DNA of 14,075 nucleotides from Prevotella sp. UBA3675 (GCA_002372235.1 DFJI01000009.1:19655-33729); one strand, 5' to 3'. Counted from the stretch's first letter, positions 1 to 7,405 are shown. Made by a program: numbers and translations. The notes: a model not told the origin generated them from the sequence alone.

Positions 1-1090
1 GCACATTGATGCTGTAGTTCTGAGTGACAGCCGCACGATACACTTCCTTCGTCCAGTCGGTGTTGTTGTCGTAGGTATGAATCTTGTTCCACAGACGGTT
101 GGGGTCGCTGTTGAGGAAGCGGAAGTCGATACCCATGTTGCCAATGCCGTTGACGGTACCTAACAGCTCACTGGCGTATGCGCGATACTGTGAAGCATTC
201 ATCATCGTGGGCAGCTGTGGCACGAACGTCACGCCCGCCGACACGTTGGCATCGATACGGGTAGCCATGGAGTGACCGCGCTTCGTATCGATCAGCACCA
301 CACCATTGGCACCGCGCGAGCCATAGAGGGCTGTAGCGTTCTTCAGCACCGTCACCTTCTCCACGTCGTCGGGAGAGATATTGGCCAGGATATTATTGTA
401 CTGTCCGTCGTGCAACGAAGAGCGGTCGCGCTGCATGTCGAGCTCAATGCCATCGAGCACAATCAGCGGCTGGGCATCGGCTGTGATACTGTTCAGACCA
501 CGGATGAACATCACGGCACCGCCGTCGATGGCTCCCGAGCGCATCACGGTGCGCATGTCGCCGCCGAGGCGCTCGGTCATCTCGTTGTCAACCGTCACGC
601 CTCTGTTAGCAATAAGGGCTGTGCTCTTGGCCGTATAGTTGGTTCCCGTACCATACATGGAGAGGAACTTGTCCTTCAGCATCTTGATGGAGATTTGCTG
701 CGTAGAGTCGCCGGCAATGACAGCCACCTGCTGCGGCATATACTCAGGTGCATGCACATAGAGTGCGGTAGCGAAGTCAGGCACCTTTATGCTGAACGTA
801 CCGTCCTCATCAGTCATGGCCGTGTAACGTACATAGCCCAATGCCTGAAGCTGAATGCCCGACAAAGGCTTGCCTGTGCCTTGCTCGGTCACGGTGCCGT
901 GAAGGGTCACGGTGGGATAATTGACCTGAGTTGTCTTCTTACGTGTAGGCTGCTTGATGGCTATCTCTGTTTCTTCCTCATCGTCCTCATTCTGAGCCAG
1001 GACAGGTGAAGCGCAGAGGCCGAGGGCCACAGTGCAGAACAGGAGTCTCCGACTCACGTTCTGCCAAGTGAAAAATATGGTGCTCTTCAT
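1..1090 (-). CDS. SusC-like TonB-dependent transporter, second copy (partial, N-terminal 363 codons)
   Basis: This open frame starts with ATG at 1090 and continues past the left edge without a stop, so only the N-terminal third is present. Residues 1-32 form a signal peptide (hydrophobic stretch LLFCTVALGLCASPV, likely cleavage after VLA at 32). A charged linker follows, first acidic (NEDDEEETE) and then basic (KQPTRKK). Residues about 60-140 look like a carboxypeptidase-D regulatory-like beta domain (TLHGTVTEQGTGKPLSG, TDEDGTFS). Residues about 150-275 are the plug, with FIRGLN, QPLIVLDGIE and LKNATALYGSRGANGV. The usual SusC 'LQGKVAGV' segment is replaced by MTERLGGDMRTVMRSG, which marks a different subgroup from the SusC at 7406-10873. 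Known family role: TonB-driven import of bound ligands across the outer membrane with a SusD lid. Its start lies 2 bp after the upstream stop, which implies translational coupling. The substrate is unknown, and the barrel and any SusD partner lie outside the window. Confidence 0.93.
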   Translation of the reverse strand, partial: MKSTIFFTWQNVSRRLLFCTVALGLCASPVLAQNEDDEEETEIAIKQPTRKKTTQVNYPTVTLHGTVTEQGTGKPLSGIQLQALGYVRYTAMTDEDGTFSIKVPDFATALYVHAPEYMPQQVAVIAGDSTQQISIKMLKDKFLSMYGTGTNYTAKSTALIANRGVTVDNEMTERLGGDMRTVMRSGAIDGGAVMFIRGLNSITADAQPLIVLDGIELDMQRDRSSLHDGQYNNILANISPDDVEKVTVLKNATALYGSRGANGVVLIDTKRGHSMATRIDANVSAGVTFVPQLPTMMNASQYRAYASELLGTVNGIGNMGIDFRFLNSDPNRLWNKIHTYDNNTDWTKEVYRAAVTQNYSINV

Positions 1091-1092
1091 AT

Positions 1093-3210
1093 TCATTGTT
1101 TGTTTGCTTCATATTGGTCCTTCTCTACAGGTCGCATAATGATGCCATAGATACGGAACTCACGTGAATACTGTGCCATTTGGTTCTTATTGAACAAAGA
1201 CACAGGACAAGAGATGTAAAGACTGGGATAGATGTCTTCGCCCAAGCCTTCATAGTTCACGGGAACAGTCACTTCACCGAGATACAAAGTGTCAAGCTTG
1301 TTCGGATTGGGAGTGAAGGCTGTGTTCAGATTCTGCGTGGCAGGGTTGTTGTCCGATGCCTTTGAACTGAAATGATAGTTGGCCAGTGCGCCTTTCTCCG
1401 TGCAGTAGCTGAGGTTGAAGTTCAGCGGGGTTGTACGGGCGTTGTCATACTCAATGGAACGCAAAGTGAAGTCTTGGTCGGCACTAATGGTCAGACCCTG
1501 TTTCTGAATAGCTGTGGCAATGGCCTGATCCTCCAACGTAAATGTGAGGACAGCGATTCCATTTGCATAGTTGGTCTTCGTATAATTCAGTTCTGTGACA
1601 GCACTGCCTGCTTCAGTCTGATAGCCCACAGAATAAGAAGGGGCAGCACCTTCGTTAGCTCTCACGACAATCCGGAAATTGTTGTACTGAGCAACAGCGT
1701 AGGGCAGTAAGTTGGTCAGTTTTCCATTGAAAAGGGTGTCGGGAGCGACAAAGCTGGTACCTGCCGTCACAAGACTGTCTTTCTGCCAAGCAGTTGACCA
1801 TGTATATTCTGCACCACAATAGGATGGCAGCACAACACAATAGACATTGTACTTCGTTGACTGAAGATTAGGCATCTTGATAAAGACATCTGGCTTGTAA
1901 CGCTCACCACTGGGTTCAATCAGGAGCCATCTGAACTCCTCATTGCCTGGGCCCAACAAGGCAGCAGCCAGATCAGGTCTCCGTGAACGAACAGGCGTAT
2001 TCTTTGAAGTAAACGAACGGCCAAGATGGCGCATCGGTGTGTAAAGCCGCTCAGGGCAGTAAGTCTCCCAAGGGAGGAAGGGCAAGCTGTCAACGATACG
2101 GCCATAGCCATTACTCATCTCAATGGGTTCGCCCACCAAATGTTCCTTCAGTAGCTCATTAGGATTCGACAGCAGTGCGCCAGTGGTGGTGTAGAGAGAG
2201 TCGCCAGCCTGTGCATCACGAGTGGGAATGAACTCGTTGTAGGAGCTGGAGTGGCTGTAGAACAGATTGCGCACGATGGCCTGACGCGCCAACGAGTCCT
2301 TCCAGTCGTTGACGATGAGTGTAGGGCCAGTCTTCTTCGTGGCATTACGCGCATTGTCGTTGGCTCCTACCACTGACAGCTTTTCTACATCCTGCATCAC
2401 CACACCTGAGTAGAACTTATAGACATTTTTCACCTGGTCATACATCTTTTTATAAGCTGCATTCGTGGGGAGCAATGCCGTATAAGAGCTGTCCTCGATA
2501 TCGATATAAGCTCCTAACCCGTTGGTCATTGAGTTAAGAGTGACAATCACAGAGTCAACATAGGTCTGCATACCGTTGACCATCGGTCCCTTTTCACTAT
2601 TCTCAAGGTCAATGTATGAAACTTCATACTTCTTGATATAGTTCACGATAGAGTCGAGTTCCCGTCCTTGTGCCTGTCCCAAGAACTCATAGAGGTTGGG
2701 ATAGAAGGGCAAGGGCTTGTCGATGACGTGCAGCATACCGTTGGTTCCGGCAATGTTCATGGCCGTGGGATCCATCTGCGCACTGCCGAATGTGTAGGTG
2801 CCATTGCCGTTCAGCACGTATGACTTGTTGTTCAGCGTGTGCACACGGGTCTTGTCGATATTGCCCGAGGCCCGGTAGGTGAACTCGGCAATGTGGTTCT
2901 TCACGAACTGCGCCAACAGCATGGAGTCGCTCATCGAGGCATAGTCCGACATGTTGAACGAGCCGTTCTTGGGTGCCCAGATGGTATAGGCATGAGGCTG
3001 TGAGAGCTGATTGCCGAAGCCGGTGCGCTCCACCAGCGACTTGAAGTCCGACAGGTTCGGATTCTGGCTGATGTTCTCCCACACTGTCTGATTGGCAGTT
3101 GCCAGCTCATCGACGGGAGCCTCATTATAGTCGGCGAAGTCAGTACACGATGAGGCGGCCAGCATTCCTGCCGCCATCATCATGCATCCAATATATTGAT
3201 TTCGTTTCAT
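1093..3210 (-). CDS. Two-FAS1 (fasciclin) surface lipoprotein, 705 aa
   Basis: Residues 1-22 are a lipoprotein signal ending in the lipobox AASSC, with C22 followed by TDFADYNE. Acidic residues there fit surface export of Bacteroidetes lipoproteins. FAS1 module 1 spans about 41-168, with the H1-like motif YTIWAPKNGSF (75-85), KNHIAEF (104-110) and the closing strand NGMLHVIDKPL (157-167). A more divergent module 2 spans about 172-378, with YTALLPTNAAYKKM (243-256), an RNLFYSH segment (314-320) and NGYGRIVDSLPF (367-378). Residues 380-705 are beta-rich and I do not recognise them. FAS1 domains are known for adhesion and ligand binding, not catalysis. The N-terminal 'PNLSDFKSLVERTGF' parallels 'PNLSAFNTILKRVGL' in the next gene upstream in the operon (3258-5471), so the two look like paralogs. 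The stop is 2 bp from the start of the second SusC gene, so this is probably an accessory ligand-binding subunit of that transporter. Start ATG at 3210 is chosen because it directly precedes the signal peptide. Confidence 0.88.
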   Translation of the reverse strand: MKRNQYIGCMMMAAGMLAASSCTDFADYNEAPVDELATANQTVWENISQNPNLSDFKSLVERTGFGNQLSQPHAYTIWAPKNGSFNMSDYASMSDSMLLAQFVKNHIAEFTYRASGNIDKTRVHTLNNKSYVLNGNGTYTFGSAQMDPTAMNIAGTNGMLHVIDKPLPFYPNLYEFLGQAQGRELDSIVNYIKKYEVSYIDLENSEKGPMVNGMQTYVDSVIVTLNSMTNGLGAYIDIEDSSYTALLPTNAAYKKMYDQVKNVYKFYSGVVMQDVEKLSVVGANDNARNATKKTGPTLIVNDWKDSLARQAIVRNLFYSHSSSYNEFIPTRDAQAGDSLYTTTGALLSNPNELLKEHLVGEPIEMSNGYGRIVDSLPFLPWETYCPERLYTPMRHLGRSFTSKNTPVRSRRPDLAAALLGPGNEEFRWLLIEPSGERYKPDVFIKMPNLQSTKYNVYCVVLPSYCGAEYTWSTAWQKDSLVTAGTSFVAPDTLFNGKLTNLLPYAVAQYNNFRIVVRANEGAAPSYSVGYQTEAGSAVTELNYTKTNYANGIAVLTFTLEDQAIATAIQKQGLTISADQDFTLRSIEYDNARTTPLNFNLSYCTEKGALANYHFSSKASDNNPATQNLNTAFTPNPNKLDTLYLGEVTVPVNYEGLGEDIYPSLYISCPVSLFNKNQMAQYSREFRIYGIIMRPVEKDQYEANKQ

Positions 3211-3221
3211 ATTATTTTACA

Positions 3222-3256
3222 ATTTTCATTTTTCAATCTTCAATATTCTATCTCCC
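3222..3256. repeat. Degenerate 7-bp tandem repeat in an intergenic gap
   Basis: The 47-bp gap between the two FAS1 genes is built almost entirely of 7-base steps: attttca, tttttca, atcttca, atattct and atctccc on the plus strand. The first three match the pattern ATTTTCA closely, and the last two are decayed. On the transcribed strand these read as TGAAAAT-type units directly upstream of the ATG at 3210. The A-rich, unstructured leader this gives could help ribosome loading, but that is inference. Confidence 0.5.
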
Positions 3257-3257
3257 A

Positions 3258-5471
3258 TTAGAACCAGTCCTCAGAGTAGGTGGTGTTGCCCACGACATCC
3301 AGCGGAACGAATTCAATGTAGTCGAACTGCCACTTCAGGTCAGTCTCGTCGGGAATCACATTCTTGATGCGGAACCACTTCTCACCGCTCTGCTTCACTT
3401 CTAAGCTGCGGCTCATGATCTTGCGGAACGAAGCATTGTGCTGGTCGCTACGCTGGTTGAACTCAGTTGCGCATGAGGGATCCCAAGGATCGGGTCCCTT
3501 GCCGTCGCCCGGGTGATCCTTGTAGCTATACAGACCGCGCATGTAGCCACGGTTGCGCATGGCGGCATCGGTAGCGACACCCATGTCGTCCTCCTGATAG
3601 AAGGTGAGCGAGCCGATACGCGGGTCGGTCATGGGGATGCGCACGTCCAGAGGAATGTCGAGCGGCATCATGCTCGAGAGCTTCGGTGAATCGCCCATGT
3701 AGAACATCATCATGCCACCATGAGACATAGGCGTGTAGAAGATGCGGAACTCATAGACCCCCGTGGGAAGCGGCGGCATCTTGATGGCCAGGTCATAGTT
3801 GCCCCATCCCTGGAAGGTGTCGCCCTGCCAAGCGTTGTAGCCACCACCCTTCACGTTGTAACGGAAGCGGTTCTCCTTGGTGTAGCTCACCACACCGTCG
3901 AAATAGTCGAGCGGGAAAGCCACGCGCGCACCACTGCCGCCACCGTTAAGGGCTGACACTTCGGCTTGGGTTGACATGCGAATGCCGTTGTTAATGAGCT
4001 CGGGCAGGAACGTGGTAGAGTCGAAACGCAGGCGCTCGTGCAGCACGCCCTGAGGTACCAGACGGTCATAGACCAACAGGTCTCTGATAGCGTGGATATA
4101 GCCGTTGTATGACTGAATGTTAGTAGCATACTCACCCGTAGAAGTACGCACCACTGGCACGCCAGTGCGCACTACCGTGTGCATGCCCTCGCTACCCATT
4201 GCAGCAGCGCCGAGGTGACCAATCGAGTCGGTCAGCGTATTGTTCCTCACATAGCGGTTGATGTAGGTAGTCGTGCTCATATAAGTAGGCTGCCAGATCT
4301 TCATCAGCGTGTGGGGCAGCATGGTCTCATAGTAGTCGAACGGGCCGCAGCCATTGGTGTAGTTCCAGGCATGCACCTTGCTGGTCCAGCGGCTGGAATA
4401 TTCAAACAGCAGCTCTGTGACAGGCATGCCTGCATACAGGATGTGATAAGCCACGAACATGTTGAGCGCATTGTTGCGGTTCTTGAAGTCGCGACCGGTG
4501 CTCACCTTCTTCTCAAACGACTGCGTGTCGTAGTTCCACAATCCTTTCTCAGCCAACATGTCGTACCACTGATCGGCATCGCGATAGGTGTCGTTGGCAA
4601 ACTGTACCAAACCTTCGAAGTCCTCGGAATAGCCGCCCTTCTTCAGTTTGCTCTTCATCACCACATCAGGTTCGGCAAAGATGGTGTAGAGCAGTTTGCA
4701 CTCCTTGGGCGAATAGAGCTTGTTGCCGGCACTCGAACCGTTGTCCATGCTCTCGCCGTCGGGCAGGTTATAAGTGGCATCCTTCCTTGTCTTTGCCAAC
4801 GAGTCTGCCAGTCCTGTTTCCTTCAAGGCTCTCATGAAGATGCTGAACTCTTCATGGCGCATCAGTTCATCGGTCACTACGCGGTTGCTTCGAGGAATCA
4901 CCTTGTTCAGCACGTGAACCACGCCGTTGGTCACGATGCTGTCGGGCTCAATGATGACAGCCTCTTCCTCCAATGCCACCTGTCCCTGATATTTCACACT
5001 GGTCGTTGAACTGAAGGTACGTCCCAACATCGTGCGCACGGACGCGCCAGCACCCAGCTCTACGGAATTGTTGATACCGTTGGCCAGATGATACTTGGCA
5101 ATGTCGTTGCAAAGCGAGTCGGTCAGACCGTCCAGTCCGCGCTGTGTCATACCGTTATGAGGCAGATCTTTATTAGAACTATCGTCATAAAGACTGTCAA
5201 TATAGACCTGGATGGCCTCGTTGGTAGGAACGAAACAGGTGTATTCGCCGTATGATGAAAGGTTGCGGTCCAGTCCCACGCGCTTCAGGATTGTATTGAA
5301 AGCGCTGAGATTAGGCTTACGGGCAATGAAGTCCTCGGCTGTCTCACCTGTCGAAGTGAACATGTCTGACTCGTCAGGTTCGGGATTACAGCCAACGATG
5401 ACGTTTGCACCCGTGATGAACAATCCTGCAACCAAGAGTTGTCCAAAGGCTTTTGTTAGCTTGTTGTTCAT
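3258..5471 (-). CDS. Two-FAS1 surface lipoprotein with C-terminal beta-sandwich-like domain, 737 aa
   Basis: The signal peptide ends at lipobox VIVGC (C28), followed by the acidic stretch NPEPDESD, which fits surface display. FAS1 module 1 (about 44-193) is the clearest in the window: YTCFVPTNEAIQVYI (77-91), IAKYHLA (124-130) and TNGVVHVLNKVI (181-192). FAS1 module 2 (about 200-467) has LLYTIFAEPDVV (260-271), FVAYHILYAG (339-348) and YNGYIHAIRDLLVYD (455-469), with a long insert between motifs. Residues about 520-737 form a separate beta-rich domain with many aromatics (YDLAIKMPPLPTGVYEFRI) ending in WQFDYIEFVPL. That ending resembles the closing strand of CBM6/35-like jelly rolls, so carbohydrate binding is possible but unproven. 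The gene lies 19 bp after the SusD stop and has an unusually good Shine-Dalgarno site. I infer a ligand-capturing partner of SusC/SusD on the cell surface. No catalytic motif is seen. Confidence 0.9.
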   Translation of the reverse strand: MNNKLTKAFGQLLVAGLFITGANVIVGCNPEPDESDMFTSTGETAEDFIARKPNLSAFNTILKRVGLDRNLSSYGEYTCFVPTNEAIQVYIDSLYDDSSNKDLPHNGMTQRGLDGLTDSLCNDIAKYHLANGINNSVELGAGASVRTMLGRTFSSTTSVKYQGQVALEEEAVIIEPDSIVTNGVVHVLNKVIPRSNRVVTDELMRHEEFSIFMRALKETGLADSLAKTRKDATYNLPDGESMDNGSSAGNKLYSPKECKLLYTIFAEPDVVMKSKLKKGGYSEDFEGLVQFANDTYRDADQWYDMLAEKGLWNYDTQSFEKKVSTGRDFKNRNNALNMFVAYHILYAGMPVTELLFEYSSRWTSKVHAWNYTNGCGPFDYYETMLPHTLMKIWQPTYMSTTTYINRYVRNNTLTDSIGHLGAAAMGSEGMHTVVRTGVPVVRTSTGEYATNIQSYNGYIHAIRDLLVYDRLVPQGVLHERLRFDSTTFLPELINNGIRMSTQAEVSALNGGGSGARVAFPLDYFDGVVSYTKENRFRYNVKGGGYNAWQGDTFQGWGNYDLAIKMPPLPTGVYEFRIFYTPMSHGGMMMFYMGDSPKLSSMMPLDIPLDVRIPMTDPRIGSLTFYQEDDMGVATDAAMRNRGYMRGLYSYKDHPGDGKGPDPWDPSCATEFNQRSDQHNASFRKIMSRSLEVKQSGEKWFRIKNVIPDETDLKWQFDYIEFVPLDVVGNTTYSEDWF

Positions 5472-5480
5472 ATTTTAGTT

Positions 5481-5486
5481 CTCCTT
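5481..5486 (-). promoter_or_regulatory. Strong Shine-Dalgarno site for the 737-aa FAS1 gene
   Basis: Reading the minus strand, AAGGAG lies 9 bases before the ATG at 5471, preceded by a second purine run (AAGGAAGG) directly after the SusD stop. Bacteroidetes genes usually lack such sites and rely on A-rich leaders. The other genes here have no comparable motif in their leaders. This site supports the chosen start and may raise translation relative to the rest of the operon. Confidence 0.6.
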
Positions 5487-5490
5487 CCTT

Positions 5491-7323
5491 TTAGTTTCTT
5501 TCAAATTGGTTATTGCTGCCGTATGCAGGATTCTGCTTCAACTCGGGCGAGAGAAGCACATCGCTGTTGGGGAGCGGCAGGTAGAGATATGCCTCGTTGC
5601 GCATCTTAGCCTGCAAGCCGGCAGCCTGATCGCCCTTGCCGCGTGTGGCATATTCCAGCATGGTCTTATCATTAGCAGGCAGAGCCTCTAATCCCTGCGC
5701 GCCTAAGCTCTCGTTGTAGTTCACGCCTCTGATATGACGATAGTTGAAGCGGAGCAGATCATACCAGCGCTTGCCTTCGAAACAGAGCTCTCGCAGGCGC
5801 TCTTCCAAGATGAGCTTCTCCAGTCCGTCCACGCCCGTGCGTCCCATAGTGGTCAGCTTAGCCCAAGTGATGGCATCGCCCTTGTTAGCCTCAAGCAGTG
5901 AGCGCGTGTTGACGGCTTCCACCAAATTGAAAGCCTTCTTCAGTTCGTTATCAATAGCAGTCTGGCGCTCAGTCTTTGCCGTGGCATCGAGCGATGACAG
6001 ACCTGTGGTATCCACGAGCTGCACAAGTGCCTCGGCCTTCATCAGCATCACGTCGGAGAGTCGATAGACAATATAGTTCTGAGCAATTCCGCCAAAAGCA
6101 CGATCAATCGAACCCCTACCCTGCTGTGTCAGGTTGGTCTGCGGCAAAACCGAAATCATCTTTCTCACATCGAACGTCTCAGCACCTGTACCCGGAGCGA
6201 AAATAGAGCTGTAGTAGCGAATATCGTTTGTAGGGAACACTTTATCGTCTTTAGCATTAACGATTGTAGCGACAGAAGAGCTTGACGCGAAGATGGACGA
6301 AGCTTTCAGGAAGCCTTCGGTAGATTTGTTATCTTTATATTTATACATATACTTACAAAGTGCCGAGTTTGCCTTTACTTGCAGTTCGAAAATGCTTTCC
6401 TCTGCATTCATGAGCACGAACAGGTTCGTATAAGCTACATTAGCATTGGCAAGGGGATATTCCTTAGCCGTCACCTCATCACGGCCTTTCACGTGCTGCG
6501 CCTTCTTCGACTCGATGACCAAGTCGCAATAGTACACAGCCCTCTGATAGTCATTGGCATTGTGCAAGACGGAAGCACGCCACAGATAGATGTCGGCCAA
6601 GAGAGCATGGATGCCATCCTGGGTGAACCACCCCACTCGGCGCCAATTGCTAAAGCTGCGTGCCTGAATGGCATTAGCGGCAGCTTCCTCCAGACTCTCA
6701 ATGCACTTCTGCAGCACGACAGCAGGCGACTCCTGCTTGAACACGCGTTCCTGACTGCTGTCCATGAAAGGAGTATCAACATAGGGCACGTCGCGGAAGT
6801 TACGCACCAGATAGAAATAGCAGAGTGAGCGCAGGGCCAACATCTGCGAACGGTCGGTCAGATAGTCGCCCTCCGTGTAGTTCGGGTCTTCCTCCAGCAC
6901 AGAAGCAGCTCGCTCCAGCACGATGTTACACCTGTTAATGACCGCATAGAAGTCGGCCCAACTGGTATAGCGATTGGTGACCTGCGTACTGGCTGACATG
7001 ACTTCTGCCAAGGCATCAGGAATTTCGCCTTCGGGAGCCTCTGCTCTCACGAATTCGTCGCTACGGGCATCGCCCCATACGATGAGGCGCTCAATCACAG
7101 GTTCTGTGGTCATACCCTGGTATGCAGCATTCACCATCATGGCCACGTCGCTCTTCTTCTTCCAGAAGTCTTCACCCACGGTGATATCATCAGGCAAGAT
7201 GACGGTATCGAGGCACGACGAGAGTAACCCACCCCCGACCCCTCCCAAGGTGAGGGGGACTAATATACCGTAGAACCCAAGAAACGACGTTCTTATTTTC
7301 TTTGATATGATATGTATATTCAT
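5491..7323 (-). CDS. SusD/RagB-family outer-membrane nutrient-binding lipoprotein, 610 aa
   Basis: The family role is a surface lipoprotein lid that closes over its cognate SusC barrel and helps bind ligand. Lipobox LLSSC places the lipidated cysteine at residue 37, followed by LDTVILPDD. Typical SusD features are visible: the N-terminal helical region with FYAVINRCNIVLERA (125-139) and MLALRSLCYFYLVRNF (161-176), the LILEERLRELCFEGKRWYDL segment (504-523) that is almost diagnostic, and the C-terminal LYLPLPNSDVLLSPELKQNP (580-599). Length is normal for SusD. The signal peptide is odd: residues 22-33 (VPLTLGGVGGGL) are encoded by a GC-rich palindromic repeat also found in the intergenic gap just upstream. 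The gene follows its SusC by 82 bp. The start ATG at 7323 has no good Shine-Dalgarno site, but no later in-frame Met precedes the lipobox. The substrate cannot be inferred from sequence. Confidence 0.96.
   Translation of the reverse strand: MNIHIISKKIRTSFLGFYGILVPLTLGGVGGGLLSSCLDTVILPDDITVGEDFWKKKSDVAMMVNAAYQGMTTEPVIERLIVWGDARSDEFVRAEAPEGEIPDALAEVMSASTQVTNRYTSWADFYAVINRCNIVLERAASVLEEDPNYTEGDYLTDRSQMLALRSLCYFYLVRNFRDVPYVDTPFMDSSQERVFKQESPAVVLQKCIESLEEAAANAIQARSFSNWRRVGWFTQDGIHALLADIYLWRASVLHNANDYQRAVYYCDLVIESKKAQHVKGRDEVTAKEYPLANANVAYTNLFVLMNAEESIFELQVKANSALCKYMYKYKDNKSTEGFLKASSIFASSSSVATIVNAKDDKVFPTNDIRYYSSIFAPGTGAETFDVRKMISVLPQTNLTQQGRGSIDRAFGGIAQNYIVYRLSDVMLMKAEALVQLVDTTGLSSLDATAKTERQTAIDNELKKAFNLVEAVNTRSLLEANKGDAITWAKLTTMGRTGVDGLEKLILEERLRELCFEGKRWYDLLRFNYRHIRGVNYNESLGAQGLEALPANDKTMLEYATRGKGDQAAGLQAKMRNEAYLYLPLPNSDVLLSPELKQNPAYGSNNQFERN
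7226..7260 (-). repeat. GC-rich palindromic repeat, copy A, inside the susD signal-peptide coding region
   Basis: On the minus strand this contains CCTTGGGAGGGG, two variable bases, then GGGGGTGGGTT, preceded by a C-rich flank. It matches copy B (7371-7404, opposite orientation) at 23 of 25 core positions (7226-7250 against 7380-7404). It is open in the susD frame and encodes residues 22-33, ending just before the lipobox. The base composition is unlike the surrounding gene. I infer insertion of a small repeat that was accepted because it reads as hydrophobic and glycine residues. Confidence 0.8.
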
Positions 7324-7370
7324 ATTTATATTAATTTACTGATTTCTTTTCCTTTTGTATTGTTGAACTA

Positions 7371-7404
7371 CTCCCCTTCCCTTGGGAGGGGATGGGGGTG
7401 GGTT
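7371..7404 (+). repeat. GC-rich palindromic repeat, copy B, in the susC-susD intergenic gap
   Basis: The copy begins (plus strand) with CTCCCCTTC, continues CCTTGGGAGGGG and ends GGGGGTGGGTT, one base from the SusC stop codon at 7406-7408. Its inner half is nearly self-complementary (CCCCTTCCC with GGGAGGGG around a TT centre), so the transcript could form a stable hairpin right after SusC translation ends. No U-tract follows on the transcribed strand, so it is not a standard intrinsic terminator. It could protect the 3' end of the SusC message or partly attenuate transcription. Confidence 0.75.
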
Positions 7405-7405
7405 C

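Larger units (their letters stand above)
7226..7404 (-). promoter_or_regulatory. Possible long-range mRNA stem enclosing the susD start codon
   Basis: Copies A and B are inverted with respect to each other, so in the minus-strand transcript they can pair: 11 bp without interruption, a 2-nt mismatch, 12 bp without interruption, then a weaker flank. The loop of about 110 nt contains the susD ATG, the 47 nt before it and the first 21 codons. Each copy can alternatively fold on itself (CCCCTCCC pairing with GGGAAGGGG in copy B), which would give two mutually exclusive structures. Pairing is read from the sequence. Any effect on SusC to SusD expression ratio is inference. Confidence 0.5.

Noticed and set aside
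272..1009. Long plus-strand open frame opposite the second SusC gene
   Set aside because: The minus-strand frame encodes a clear signal peptide, regulatory-like domain and SusC plug. The plus-strand translation is rich in His/Val/Arg without any recognisable domain, as expected of an antisense shadow.
1100..1109. Shared 10-mer AAGCAAACAA (minus strand) shortly before both SusC starts (also 10898-10907)
   Set aside because: One copy lies in the last codons of a FAS1 gene and the distances to the ATG differ (about 10 versus 25 bases). A 10-base A-rich match is weak evidence for a shared regulatory site.
4179..5009. 276-codon plus-strand open frame opposite the 737-aa FAS1 gene
   Set aside because: It overlaps a minus-strand gene with clear FAS1 motifs, and its product resembles no protein family. 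It is explained by codon bias of the real gene.
7371..7404. Intrinsic terminator after susC
   Set aside because: The hairpin is strong, but no T-rich tract follows on the minus strand, and susD must be transcribed through it to be expressed with susC. Attenuation remains possible.
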